Source: Calendula officinalis (Eukaryota > Streptophyta > Magnoliopsida > Asterales > Asteraceae). Taken from it: a DNA stretch of 64,000 nucleotides. Below are positions 36,258-49,087 of this stretch, one piece after another. A program made the translations under genes and the position numbers. The notes under the pieces were generated by a model. It was not told the origin of the DNA. It saw only the letters and a program-made list of their open reading frames with translations, and searched no databases. Location of the stretch: contig OY970829.1 of the NCBI GenBank assembly GCA_963853835.1, positions 29,785,764-29,849,763 of the forward strand, in the 5' to 3' direction. How positions within the stretch are numbered: position 1 is the first letter of the stretch; each line of letters opens with the position of its first letter.

Positions 36258-38015
36258 TGTAACGACCCGAAATTTGTAAATAAATAAATTGGATAAAAAT
36301 ATGATAAATAAGGATAAATCGTTTAAAGAACGTAGGAATTGGTTTCGTGTCGTTTGGACACCGTATGAGAAAGTTATGGGCGAAACCGGGTCGAGACAAA
36401 GATGAAAAAGTGCAGCCCAGCTGCCTAAAGGAGTTCGCGTCGCGAACTAAGGATGGCGATCGCGAACTAGCTCCAGGGAGTTTGGCCTTTTATCGCGAAG
36501 AAGTTCACGTCCGATTAACGATCGCGATCTATGAAAATCGCATAGTTAGCGACGCGAACTATTGTTCGCGTCGTGAACTATTGTCGTGCAGCATTAAAAT
36601 CGGGTTGGAGCTCATTTGATGAAATAGAAAACCCTAGTTCTTCCTTTTGGCGATTTTGGAGCTCAAGTGCAGATCTTGGTTGATTTCTTCTCAAATCTTT
36701 GTTAGATTTCACTCCTAGTCGAAGATTAAAGGTATATCTTCACTCTTTGATCTTTGTAGCTTAAGATCTATGTATTTGGGTGTATGGCTTTGAAACCCTA
36801 GCTCTTTGGGTTATGGGTTATGGTGATATAAGTGTTGTATACACTTAATAGATGGTGTATTAACAAGGGAAACAAGTGTATGATTCTGATTTGTAAGAAT
36901 CTTAAGGGTTGGTTAAACCTAGGGTTTGGTAAATCACCATATTTGGGGGAAATGGATTGTTGGGTGTTATCTAGAGATAGATGAACACATTGTTAGTAGA
37001 TTGTAATGTTGATCATATTGTGATAATTGTATTAGGCTTTTGGTGAAGTCTTGGGAAGTTGATTGGTTTGTGAAGCAAGAGATTGGGTGTCAAGAACACG
37101 ATTTGAGCATCATATTGCTAAGGTGAGTACGTGTGGAATTTACTGAGTACATAGCCCTGTTAAATATTTTCATTACTTGTGTTATGGTCTATTTGCTTAA
37201 TTGTGTAGACTAGTAGTTGATAGTTAGTTATACCTATGATAGTATTGAACTAACTTGATGATGATGAAAGTGCTAGCAGAGAGCTAGATTTGCATAACCA
37301 TAGGGTTATGATGAGATTGAGATGATGTGATGATACGGGCTACTCCCGATCATGAGTTGTGGATTGAGGGGCAGTTGGGCGTATTCCCATCGACTCTTCC
37401 ACGTTAGTCATGAGATGACACGGGCAACTCCCGGTCATGAGGTGTGGAGTGAGGGGCAGTTGGGTGAATTCCCATGTGAATTCCCATCGACTCATCCACG
37501 TTAGTTATGCGATGTCACGGGATACTCCCGGTCATGAGGTGTGGAGTGAGGGGCAGTTGGGGTGAATTCCCATCGACTCATCCACGTTAGTTGTGATTGC
37601 TAGGTAAGCAAGTTTGATAGGGTCACACTAATGTGACTAGACTGGATAGTTGGATATATATATGTATATTGATTGGTTATATGAAATGTGACATTCATTT
37701 TATTATCGGGTCTAAACCCATGTAGCTCACGAGACGTTTTTGTCTCACGTACTCCTTGTTTGTTTTGCTATGTACTCAGGTTCGGGATCGAAGGTTTAGG
37801 TACGCATGGATAGAGATGCGGGGCCTAGAATAGAGGAACTTTAGATTGGATTTATGCTTAGCTTTGGTTTTGATCTATTTTGTAACACCAAACTTTATAC
37901 TCTGATTTTCATACCAAAGGTTTTTGTGAATCCATATTTTTTGGAATAGTTCTTCTATTTATGAAAAAATGTTTTATTTTGGCCACTATTTGGCATTAAA
38001 ATTTGAGGTGTTACA
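36258..38015 (+). repeat. Element G 3' LTR
   Basis: 1758 bp, same length as the 5' LTR and apparently identical, including the threefold tandem array (about 37326-37593) and the TCGCG cluster. It is followed by the TTGGA duplication and the rest of solo LTR S. Confidence 0.92.
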
Positions 38016-38704
38016 TTGGAGTTTAATTATGTTTAATCTCATAATTAAACTTCTTATTAACATTTTTAACCCTTGGACTTTTAGTAGTTAATTAATAAAC
38101 TATTAATTAATTGTCCGTTAAATATTTAACTTAATATTTAATCTTCCTCACAAATAATAATTAACTTATTACTATTTATTTTCTTCTTTATAATTAACGT
38201 AACTAGTTAATTATTCCACACAACTTACTTTATTCGGTTGTCCATTATTGGGTGTGTAGTGGTGTGACCCTTTAGTGTCTTATAACATTGGACACAATGA
38301 CACGTGTGATTATCTGTGCACATAAATCCAACACATCGATGGTACGATCTAATTTGGTGGTAATCGGGAGTCCCGGCCCAAAAAGTACTAGAGTGGAATT
38401 AAACATGCTAAATTTTTATTACAATTAGAATGTACAAAGTTATAATCTTATTATAATTAGATTGTACAAAGTTGTAATGTTTATAAAACTTATATATTCT
38501 ACGACGCCTAGGAATCATATCAGTAAGGTGCGATTGGTAAGGATGTTACCTACCAGAAATAACATGTCTCGTCGGGAAGTGCCCAAACCTCGCGGCGAGA
38601 ATGTGAAATATGGATCATAGGTCTAAACTAATCGTTTATGGGTTTATGATATATTTTAGAAATGTTTATTGATAATTACTAATTAAACTGGGATTGATTT
38701 GTAG

Positions 38705-39585
38705 ATGGCAACCAATATGACGAGTACCAACAATCTTTCGCTACGCTCGATTCTAGAAAAGGACAAGTTGACAGGTTCAAACTTTCTCAACTAGGAGCGC
38801 AATCTTCGCATTGTGCTCATGCATGAAAGAAAGTGGTATGTCCTAGAAAGAGCTTTGCCAAATGCCCTTACCGCGAATGCTAGAGCCGAAACAAGGCAAT
38901 CTTATGATAAGCATGTTAGTGATGCACTTGTTGTGAGTTGTCCGATGCTCGCAACGATGAGTACAGGGTTGCACACAGGACTTATGGATGTATCAACGAA
39001 TGAGATGATCTAGCAGTTAAGGTATACATTTCAAGAACAAGCTCGCACTGAAAGATTCGATGTCAATCGAGCCTTCAACTCGTGCAAGATGGCCAAAGGA
39101 ACACCGGTGAGCACCCATGAAAATGAAAGGGCATATGAATCACCTTGCTAGACTCGGTCACCCTATACCGTTGTAGTTGGCAACAGATAATATACTCAAC
39201 TCATTGTCTAATGACTATAAGCCTTTCGTGGTCAACTACAATATGTATGGAGAAATCCATTGCTGAGCTACATTCCATGCTCGAGACTATTGAGTTGAGT
39301 TTGGGGACCAAGACTAAGGATGTTCTGATGATAAGCAATGGTGGTGGCGGTGGCAAGAAGAGAAAAGGGAAAGGTGGCAAAGGAAAGGGTAAAACCTATC
39401 CCCACCAAGGAGTGCTGAATGGTAAAGTTGTCAAACAGAAGGTCAAAAAGGTGAAGCCTAACACTGCGAGGACCAAGAATCGGTGCTTCAAGTGTGGCGA
39501 GGTCGGGCATTGGAAAAGGAATTGTCCAAGGATTGCCCGTGTGGGAGGAAATTCTAGTTCCTCGGGTAACATGACCAACTTCTAA
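38705..39585 (+). pseudogene. gag: Copia-type gag pseudogene of element D
   Basis: Collinear with the intact gag at 4736-5653. It starts ATGGCAACCAATATGACG and keeps 'LSLRSILEKDKLTGSNFLN', but the next codon, TGG (Trp) in A, is TAG here (about 38793). A second stop occurs at about 39011 (TAG for CAG). Small deletions near 39115-39250 shift the frame. The C-terminal part is open again from about 39145, with the lysine/glycine linker and zinc knuckle CFKCGEVGHWKRNC, ending SSSSGNMTNF. It cannot give a full Gag. Confidence 0.88.
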
Positions 39586-41985
39586 ATATTCACTTTTACT
39601 ACTAGAAAGTTTATTACGAGTAATCTAACTTTTGCAATCGTTTACTGCAGGAGGAGATGGAAAGTGAAGATGGCCGAGCATGAGATGAGATGATCCCACG
39701 TGCACCGATTTTTTGATCCTAATAATTCAGTACTTTATTTGGATTCACAAAACAATTTTTTATTTACTTCGTTGGATAATTTTTATTTTTTTATTTTTAT
39801 GATAGATTTTGGTTTTAAGTTTATCATTTTTCGAATCCATGGTTGAATTATTTATGTGCATGTGTGATGGTTGAACTACTCAAGTTTATGACTATAATGA
39901 TATAAGTATGACAAATTTTGTCTTATTAATAATCTTATGATATATTTGTCTGATTAATGAATGATAATATCTTGAGAGCTCATTACTTAGATACTTGAAA
40001 TTAGAAAGTCTTTCTAATAAAAGTATTTAAGAGTTTTATGAAAATGTCAAGTTCAAAGTTTATTGAACTTAGTTAACATCTTAAGTAATAGTTATTACTT
40101 ATGATAGTATGTTTTAAAGGCATTAGTATTAATATAGTATGATTATAATGGTTATAATCAAGATAGACTTTAAGAGTATTATTACAAGTGTTTCATACTT
40201 GTGATGAAAGTATTTAATAATGTCATAATTCCATAACAGGAATATTAGATATTTGTAAAATCAAGAATGACTTAGACATTAAATAAACTCTTAAAATGTC
40301 AAATTATATTAAAGTGTTTAAGAATTAAAGGTATTGATACAAGTGTTTCGTACTTTTAATAAATATAGCATTTAATTAAGTCATAATTCCCTAATAGGAA
40401 CATTGGACATTTATGAAGTCCAAAGAATGACTTTGACATTAAATAAAGTTCTTAAAAGATACTAAGGTATTTAAGAATTGAAAGTATTATCACAAGTGTT
40501 TCATACTTGTTAGATACAATATTTAATAAAAGTCATAATTCCCTAAACAGGAACATTGGATATTCGTAAAATCCAAATGACGATTTTAATGATTAATAAA
40601 TTCTTAAAGGAATAAACTATAGGTTTTGACCAAATAAGTCAAAGTTTTGACTTAGTCAAAGTAGTAATTTAAATAATGCTTGTTTTCCATAGAAGATAGT
40701 GGGAGCTATGACTAACAAATTTATTAAAGTTTTAATAAACTTAGTAAATAAGATATAACCAACAAGACACTACCAAGTCATGAGCTAAAGTTAAGGGAAA
40801 TAATAAATGATCGTAAATTAGATTATTGCAAACCTAATAGCACGTTCACAAGTCTTGTAATTAATTATTGCAAATCTAATAGGATATTCACGATCTAGTG
40901 AATAATTTATCGTTTAAAGGTATTTCCTTAACAAGTAATAATATATCTACAATCAGTAAATAAAAGTATTTTAGTTACAAGATGAATTTTAGAAAATTCA
41001 AGAAACTAAGGAGTTAATTTCCAATCTTCCTAAATTTACCGAATTTCATAAAAGAAAATACTGGAATTTATTCTGCTGTTGCAAGAACAAAGTCTAGCAA
41101 AGACAAGAATCATAGTATTTTTCAAATACTTGTCTTATGTCTTTAGTTTAATAGAAATTACTAAACTATAATTAGTGGTAAAGTTACAATTAATAAAACT
41201 TATTAAGTAATTGACACAAACACCAGGAACAAGTAATGATCCAGTAATAATTTAGTAACTATGTCCATCTTTATATGTTTTAGAATATCCATGAATAAAA
41301 GTTATTTTATTCAGAAGGTATAATCCGTGACTACTCGTCTTGGTGGGAACCTTGATGGGATGCTGACGTCATCGCGGTATTTGGTGGACATTAGAGTTCC
41401 TCGAATATAGCTACACAAGTTTTTTTGTTTGAAGGCCAAATATCGGTAATATTCTGTCGTATCGACGAATATTGGATTGACCACCGTGATAATACTTCGT
41501 GGTTGAAAAGTTCAAAAGTATTATTCACATAGGTTGTCCTTAAGCCCGAGGTATTTGATTTGGGATGCGATAACTAATGTACTTTAATTCATCTTAGACA
41601 CTCCGTAAAAGGAATGACAAACGGGGCCTTACTGGGTGCAGAGGAAGTCGTAGTTTCAAATCAGAATACACAATATGGTAATTGCACCACCTTTTTTAGG
41701 AGAGATATTTCTTGGTCCCTTGACATGATGGAAAACTGATAGAATGCATGGTCGTGCTCAAACAAACTAATTTGTTCTTTATCGTTATCACACAGTTTAA
41801 ATCAAGAAGTCAAGAAATGATTGAATACAGGAGTTGACAGATTCTACCATGCTTGTATTCGTTATCGCAAATATTGTGCTGCAAGGGATAAACCTAACAA
41901 GTTACCCAAGAAGTAAAGACGGTTTGTTTTTACTAGACGACACTATTAAAAGGTTTTATAAACAATACATGGGTATGAGAGTTTC
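39586..41985 (+). other. Element D 3' internal region, non-coding
   Basis: Parallel to element A 5654-8138, with the three hairpin-bearing units (about 40184-40600). No pol domain was found. It ends GGGTATGAGAGTTTC before the LTR, a weak polypurine tract. The chance frame at 41834-42049 runs into the LTR. Confidence 0.6.
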
Positions 41986-42373
41986 TGTTGGAATTATGTG
42001 CGTAGTTAGTCAACCTATGATGTCACGTCCATGTCTACGAAACACTTAAGGGTCACACCGGGGAGTGCATGTAATACAAGTAAGAAATGCAATGATACTT
42101 GGAGAAGGAATGATTTATAATATTCATTATAAATCAGTTAAGTATTAAGTTAAGTTTAACTTATTACTAGATTAGTTTAACTAACTAATTAATACAAGTA
42201 TTTGTACATTTACTAGTTGAGTAAATATACAATGTGTTAATTATAGATTATCCATAATATGATTTAAAGCTATTAAATCATATAGTGTTTGGATAATATT
42301 ATTGTCTAAATTATATAAAGATTATTATATAATTAATTATTAAAGTATAATACAAACATATATATTTCGTATA

Positions 42374-42375
<2 letters not shown>
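41986..42375 (+). repeat. Element D 3' LTR, truncated
   Basis: Starts TGTTGGAATTATGTGCG and follows the family LTR up to ATATATTTCGTATATATATG, about 390 bases. It then dissolves into an AT microsatellite at the position where intact copies read TATACCAAAATAT. The rest of the LTR was not found to the right, so the end was lost, probably with the Helitron insertion or a later deletion. Confidence 0.8.

Positions 42376-42455
<80 letters not shown>
42376..42455. repeat. (AT)n microsatellite at the Helitron junction
   Basis: About 80 bases of AT repeats with two GT interruptions, grown from the AT-rich stretch inside the LTR. Helitrons insert between A and T, so the tract is a natural target. Confidence 0.9.
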
Positions 42456-42458
<3 letters not shown>

Positions 42459-42616
42459 TAGCTTCATAACCCGCCCGATGGGCGGGTATGCTTAAAAAAT
42501 TACTATGTAGAAAAATACCAACAAAGATTAATAATTTTAAAAATTGGCATAATAATGCTGTACTGTAATGATGAATTAGTATAAAAATTGATACATGAAG
42601 AAATGTTACATAAAAT

Positions 42617-43262
42617 TTACAGACGAAATAAGACTTCTTTGTAAACGACATTTGCTGTTGAATTAGTGTAATTTCCATCTGTGTCGCAACAAATGACCTT
42701 CAATCCGTTCTTGTTCTTAACTCGTGATACAGCCACATAAAGCTGGTCATGTGAGAATACCGTTTTTTGCAGAAACAAACCAACCTGAGACAACGTCTGG
42801 CCTTGACTTTTATTAATGGTCATAGCAAAGCATACCTGAACAGGAAACTGCCTCCGATTCAATTTGAAAGGCATCTTGTTGTCGAAAGGGCTAATGACCA
42901 TTCGAGGGATAACGCAAATTGTACCCACCTTGCCGCCAGATATGATTTTACCCTCGATTATATTTACCCCCATTCGTAATATCTGAAGCTCGTTCCGTTG
43001 CACAATCCAGCTTTCTGATCAATATTCCTCATACACATTACCGGAGCGCCGATCTTTAACTTCAAAATATGCTGCGGGAAACCTGACATTTTTATACTGT
43101 TAAGGAAGTCAGTGGTTTAAAGATCAAGGTTAAACATAGTATCATCTTCATCTGCAGCGGAAACCGAGTCCGATGACTCATACGTCTTTTCTTCTCCGGG
43201 AATTAAAGAAAGCATACGTTCGTTTATGAGGTCAACCATTTCGTGCGTGGTAATGAGCCCTA
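42617..43262 (-). pseudogene. Helitron Pif1-type helicase, C-terminal remnant
   Basis: The minus strand reads 'ITTHEMVDLINERMLSLIPG', then YESSDSVSAADED, a stop (43117-43119), 'TTDFLNSIKMSGFPQ', APVMCMRNIDQKAGLCNGT, a frameshift near 42990, then LQILRMGVNIIEGK and the terminal helicase block FPVQVCFAMTINKSQGQTL...LYVAVSRV. These are the last conserved segments of the Helitron/Pif1 5'-to-3' helicase, including the KSQGQ and AVSR motifs. The Walker A region and the Rep nuclease (HUH) domain are missing. With one stop and one frameshift it cannot make an active helicase. Confidence 0.85.
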
Positions 43263-46197
43263 AAAAAGGATCGGATACATGTGTTATGAGCCCAAAAAAA
43301 GTTACCGTCGATTTTTAAAAAGTTTTATAAAAATTTATACAATTATGAAAAAACAATGAAGCGGTAATTATCTGTAAGACTGTTAAAAAAAGGAGATGAA
43401 TTACCAACAAACCCGACCGATTGCATTTCTAGATTTGGGCTGTTAAAAACAGCTTCTATGTTTAAGCCCAAAATTTTGGCCTAAGGAAATACATTGAAGA
43501 GAGCCCAATTTAATCGGATCTATTCATTTCCGGATTAAAAGGGTGTTTTGGGCTTATAAACTTGTATATGTTTTATAGCCGGTTTATCAATTCTTCGATT
43601 TAGGAAACGCAGGATATTCGATTGAGATCTGAAATTATACCCAAATGTTCACTGACTTAGGGATTTCATTCGGTGATTCAATTTCATCAGGTAGGTGCCG
43701 ATGTACATTCCAAGCAGAGAATGCTAAATTAATTCCGCATTAGGGCTAGATTATTCTCAATAATCAAAATCGAATGGGCGATTTTGTGTCTATCTGACCA
43801 CGGAAAGTTTCAAATCGGAAATGGAAACGGGAAAATTTCAGATCAACAATTAATGGCTTCATGCTACAATCGATATGGATAAAGATACCTCCGTATAGGA
43901 AGTCAACAGAACGGCCGAATTATCACAATGAGGTACTGTGATGAGTTTTATTTTCCTAAAATTCATGTTTATTGATTATTGATTAAATCTAGGTCTTTCC
44001 GATAACATTTCTTTCATTGTGCTTATATCCTGATCGATTAGTGGTATCCTATTTCTTAATTGGAAGGCTGAATTTATTTGGTCTCAATGTAAGTAGGTGT
44101 TATCTGTTTCATACCGTAGACTAATTTTTGAAATTTTTTTTCTTATATATTTGATTGAGGATGAACTGAAGTTGATGTTGTGAGGGGCTGAACCGAGTGG
44201 GGATATAGAAGATGAATTAAAGGTATACTAAAAACTGAGTGGTGGTACTCATTTTGTAGTTGCATACTGAACTATTTTCATGACTGTTTGGTAACTCATT
44301 TGCTATGAAGGTACTAAATCTTCTCCTATGTACTAAATTTTTAAAATCAATTTGTTTTACAATTTATTATTAATACTAACTACAATATTAAAGAAACATT
44401 AAATTGTCAAGTTCAGCTATAAAAAGTTATTAAAATTTAGACAAAACAGTTAATATTTTAAGTCTATCAAATTCATAATATTTAAAACAATATTAAAATT
44501 CAGTTAAAAAATAAAAGCAATCTGGTTTCGAAATTTATACCTCATATATACTAATTACTCTTTTTTAACTATTTTTTCTAAAAGAATTCCAGATATATTA
44601 TAATATTAAAATATATTTAGTTGTCAGATTTATCACAATTTATATACGCAGCAGTTTTATTTTTTAGTATGTAAAAAATAACATAATTCATCAAAATATA
44701 ATACCAGTAAAATCATCTCAGTTTATCACATAATTTGAATATTTAATGGTTAAGAGTCAAGCATACCTGGTATAATATGTTGCAGAATCACTAAGTTAAT
44801 AATCTTCCACTATAATGCAATCTGTTTGAACCGTAGTACCTCAGCAGTTATTTCCTAAACGTTTTTAAAATATAAATTGCAATTAAAAAGTTAGCACATG
44901 TGATCATATTTTGATAAAGTATCTGCCATATTTCAGTGGAAGAAAATATGATTAATCTCATAGAAAACTTATCTTGAATTATTTGTAGATCGAAAAAGCG
45001 AGTTGCACAGGAAGAATTCGTTGGAGCACACCAAATTTTCGTAGATCGAAGAAGCTATAGGGCTGCAATTTCGATGATCATTGCAGATTGAAAATAAGAT
45101 ATATGTTTATAACAAATTTTCGTTGAACTTCAAAGAGGGACTACAGAGGTTTTATAATGAAGAATTGATAGAGGTAAGTAATTTGTTTCCATGATTTTAG
45201 GGAAGTAAGTTATTTTTTTAAATATCTATTTCCGGAATAAATCTTTAAAAAAGGTAAACTAAATTTTTTCATTTTATTTAGGGTGTTAATTAGTTGTGAC
45301 CTAATGCAAATTCCATATTTACAGTTATGATTTAATTGGAAGGCAGATACATATTCCAAATGCAGATTAGTGCATGAAAAATGGATTAGTTATGATTTAT
45401 TTAGGGCGTGAATTAGTTATGATTTATTTAGGGCGTGATTTAACACTATATAAGCTTGACAAAAAATTCAACAATATTTCTTCCAAATTCTATATATCTC
45501 TGTATTTTTTTTATGTTTGGTAAAACTTTCCAATTTCACGGTTTTAATTGCAGATTTATTTTGGGCGTGAATTAGGTATGATTTATTTAGGGCGTGATTT
45601 AACACTATATAAGCTTGACAAAAAATTCAACAATATTTCTTCCAAATTCTATATATCTCTGTATTTTTTTTATGTTTGGTAAAACTTTTTAATTGAAACG
45701 GTTTTAATTGCAATTTTTACACGGTTTTAGCTATGGTTTTGGACGATATTAAATAGGAATACAACATTCACAAAAGCAAGTGGTTAACTATAATAAAAGA
45801 AGTATTAAACAAATAGTCAAAAATGTTTGTGATATAAACAGGCTAGTTATTTTATAATATTTAACAAATGACTGAAAAAATATGAAATATTTCGTCTAGT
45901 GGTTAAATATTAACTACTTTTTCAGCTGAGGAAATATTAAACTAATTTTTATAGTATACTACTAACACACAATTTAAACGAAAATACCTTCCTACATATT
46001 CTTAATTGTGAAGAACTAACTTTGTTGACCTAAAGAAGTAAATCACCAAAAGTCATAACCCAATGCAAAAACGTATGATAAAAATTAAAGTCTTACAAAA
46101 AAACACCACCAAATTGTGTCTAAAAAATACTGAAAATCCTAATATAACCAATATTAAAATATTGTTTAAAAAATAGCATTGGGTTATGTGATGCCTC
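43263..46197. other. Interior of Helitron H1, no gene recognised
   Basis: About 2.9 kb of AT-rich DNA without a convincing frame. It holds a tandem duplication (separate entry). Two stretches, about 43430-43930 and 44990-45180, are less AT-rich and could be old untranslated or captured exon sequence, but no protein match was recognised on either strand. Confidence 0.5.
45412..45715. repeat. 159-bp tandem duplication in Helitron H1
   Basis: The block GATTTATTTAGGGCGTGATT followed by TATATAAGCTTGAC occurs at about 45421 and again 159 bases later. A partial third GGGCGTGAATTAG copy precedes the first (about 45403). Copies differ near the end (CCAATTTCACGG versus TTAATTGAAACGG). Confidence 0.8.
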
Positions 46198-49087
46198 TTA
46201 GTCTTCCGATTCAATCTTCACCTCAACCAAACCATTCGAGCTTTTGCTAGCCTTTTCATCTTCAGAATCCGTGTCAAGATCATCTAGATTGATAAAGACA
46301 CAGCGTTTCTTGTTACTCGAAGTTCCGCTCCCAGAAGCCCCATCAGTAGAAGTTGGTGTCTGCATGTTTAGCACACGTTTTACACTGTCATCAACCATGC
46401 TAACCTTGTTTATCAAGTTGGGAGGCGTGTTGAAATCTTCCAACGGCTCATCCTCGGGCTGAAAAAATATAAACAAATATTTAATATGCTTATTAGATTC
46501 TAACTATGTATTTGCGTAAATTAATAATAGTATCATTTTATTACCTCATCCACAACATCAGCCACTACACGGTCTGCAATAAAATTTTTCTTGAAATGTT
46601 GGATTAGTTGAGGATCATCCGACATACCATCACACCGATAGGTGTAGTTATTTTTATCATGGTTCTCTTTAGAGTACCACAACTTTAACAGTAATTTTTT
46701 ACCGAGGATCATATCCAACTCATCGGGGTAGTACTGGGACGGATCCTTTCCGTGTTTGTCAATTATGTCCCACACAGTAAGGCCTGTCAACTTGAAAACA
46801 GAGCTGTTGAAAAACACAACTTGTGTCGTACCAGTCTCATCGATGACGGTTACAACCACCTTAAACCTGTTAATCAAAAAAGTATAAACAATAAAAAAAG
46901 GCATAAAAAGTGACATTATAAAACAGAATTCAAAAATTCGTCAGTTTAGCTAAATTGTTACCTCGAAACGGTTTGTACTGCCCCACAGACGTCGCATTCG
47001 TAAGTAGTATGGCGATTATTTTCTGATCTTACTTTAACTTTTTTGGTGCACTTCTTGCACGCCAAATAAGCCCATCCAATTGTATCATGTAAAACATGAA
47101 TGGTTGCAAATACGATGCAGTGGGAATCCTGTATATACGTTAAATTAATATAAAAAGTACATTTATTGGTCAAATAAATAGATAATGAGCTTATACTAAT
47201 AGTTAATGGACCGTGCTTTTACATACCGGTTGAATTTGACGAATATGCCCCACCATGCTTTTAACAGTACCCTTAAAGAAATCGGTAACGGAAATTACTT
47301 TAGCATCAGGGGTAAAAAACTCAATTTTGAACTGATTTGGATCATAATCATCCTATTTCTGGGCCTTGAAATAAAAAAATGTATCCAGCACAACTGGTTA
47401 TACAATTATGTTTTTTAATATATTTATTTGTTGATAATTAAAAGCTTTTTTACTAACTCTGATATAAATGCAACAATAGCTGGATTACTCTGACCAATAA
47501 TTATCTTTGTTCCGAACAAAGCGTTATGGACCGCAGGTGCCCCTGCATTTAGTGTGTAACGTCCAAAAAATAAAAAATTAATAAATGATACATTTTATTA
47601 GTATCGGTTGAAAATTTTAAATTTCACTCAACATGTAATTGACTAAAGTGCGACAATTTTTATTTACACACTATTTAAATAATAGAATCTTAAATTTAGG
47701 ATTTAAAATGTAAGACAATAAAAACTGTTTGACAGTTTACTGTCAAACAGTTTGACTTTTAATAGTCATACTTTTTATGTATAATCTGTGATTTAAAAAA
47801 AAAAATTAAATAAAGTATTAATTTTGACTGCACATAACATGATAGTTGACTTTTTAAAGTCAAACTGATTTGACTGGCAACAAATAAAAAGTTTTAAAGT
47901 CAAACAATCAACATGTTTAAACTGTTTGACTTTAAAAGTCAAACAGACAAACAGTTTGACTTTTAATAGTCAAACTTTATTAAAATGCATTTTTTAAATC
48001 GTACCTTCATAGTACTTAACTTTGCCAAGCTGTAGTATCACGACAAAATGTCCAAACTTCTCTGGATCGGCGGCATAATCGTTCCACATCGTTGCCCACT
48101 CTTCCCAAAACGTAAAATCAAGTTGTTCTCCCCTGTTTTTATAAAGTTGTAATCATTTAAAAATATCTTATAATAATTTTTATTTATATAAATATGTATG
48201 TAAGTAGTACGTACATATTATCCTCGACCACGACAGCACGTCGATATTTCATTCCACTTTGGGTGGGTACCTTCACAGCATTAGTACGATCGACGTCTTT
48301 TTCAGCATAAGTACGATCGACGGACCAACGACGTCTTTTTCAGCATAAGTACGATCGACGGACTTAATCTCAGTATATGGTTCGAGCAATAAACTATATA
48401 AATTTTCATCAATCTGTTCAATGCGAGTAACATTTGTGTTGAAACCAAATGCCAATTTGAACTTATGCGGTAATAAAGGGTAATATCCAGTATTCTGATA
48501 AATTGAGAAGTTAGAGATTTCATAGCATTGGCCTTCCTCGAACAGAGGCTCGAACTTATACATGAATTCTTTCTTAATCCAAATCTGAATTCGATCATTC
48601 TGCAAAATTAGAATTTAATGAAACTGATTTTTTATGGTATTTAGACCTAATAAAAAATGTGTTTTATGATGTATTGATTTATAATACCTGATCATCATGC
48701 AGCACCAAGTCTAGAGAATAAGGGTTATGCGGTTCGTTCTTACGGTGGGAATGCCAGATTGAAATACATCTCCCACGAACAGTTATGTTTCGTAACCCTG
48801 CATCTATTTTCCCAATTGGTGTAATGGTTTTCTGTTTCGTGTTTTCTGAAATAAACATGTAGACGTTAGTAATTATATATACTCAATAAATTAAAAGGCA
48901 TGTGATATTAAATACCTTGGTTTGTTCCGATATTAACTGGAGTCTGGTTTGTGTTTTCAGCGGCACGAAATCTTCGGGAACCTAGAGATATTCCTGAACT
49001 TGCCAAAGACCTCAATTTGCTACCGGACGAATTTGGTGTTTTCGGGTAATTCATCTTCCCTTTTCCCTTGTCGTTGTTCGGATTCAT
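46198..49087 (-). pseudogene. Replication protein A large subunit-like gene (Helitron cargo), nine exons, broken
   Basis: Exons: 48916-49087, 48688-48845, 48215-48599, 48005-48132, 47454-47542, 47227-47364, 46962-47128, 46545-46866, 46198-46458. All junctions are GT-AG and phases agree. Without the defects it would encode about 593 residues. Exons 2-3 form an N-terminal OB fold (ITVRGRCISIWHSHRKNEP, 'YSLDLVLHDDQ'). Exon 4 resembles a middle OB fold. Exons 7-8 form the C-terminal DNA-binding domain with zinc-finger pairs CKKC and CDVC. The tail is acidic. RPA1 binds single-stranded DNA, and RPA1-like genes are common plant Helitron passengers. Two defects were seen: a 38-bp tandem duplication in exon 3 (about 48292-48367) shifts the frame, and exon 6 has an in-frame TAG (47353-47355). 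Confidence 0.82.

Larger units (their letters stand above)
30225..38015 (+). mobile_element. Element G: young Ty3-type LTR element with gag and partial protease only
   Basis: 7791 bp, TGTAACGACCC...GGTGTTACA, with a perfect 5-bp TSD TTGGA (30220-30224 and 38016-38020). Both LTRs are 1758 bp, offset by exactly 6033, and look identical wherever compared by eye, which marks a recent insertion. The interior (31983-36257) has gag, a frameshifted protease segment and about 2.3 kb without coding. Reverse transcriptase, RNase H and integrase are absent, so mobility must have been supplied in trans. Confidence 0.92.
29837..38333 (-). mobile_element. Solo LTR S (reversed), split by element G
   Basis: On the plus strand it runs TGTAGGAAAACC...AATCCAACA. 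Its complement starts TGTTGGATTTATGTG, close to the A/D family LTR start. It is flanked by CTTCG (29832-29836) and CATCG (38334-38338), a 5-bp TSD with one mismatch, and interrupts D's leader. Without G it is about 700 bp, an LTR with no interior. It contains a (GT)n tract (about 30035-30052) and a TTATTTATAAGGG TATA-like block. A relative lies at 51005-51676. Confidence 0.78.
42458..49087 (-). mobile_element. Helitron H1 (3' end certain, 5' end not placed)
   Basis: On the minus strand the element ends with a GC-rich hairpin (stem ACCCGCCC with GGGCGGGT at 42469-42487), then TATGAAG and CTAG (42458-42461), followed by T in the flanking AT tract. That is the Helitron 3' signature, with CTRR, a hairpin just inside it, and A/T target. 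A Helitron helicase C-terminus lies about 160 bases inside. The RPA-like gene in the same orientation is typical cargo of plant Helitrons. The 5' TC end was not recognised. The right coordinate given is only the start of the RPA-like gene. Confidence 0.75.

Noticed and set aside
30314..36619. Identical 90-codon frames at 30314-30586 and 36347-36619
   Set aside because: They lie in the two LTRs of element G. The identity only reflects LTR duplication.
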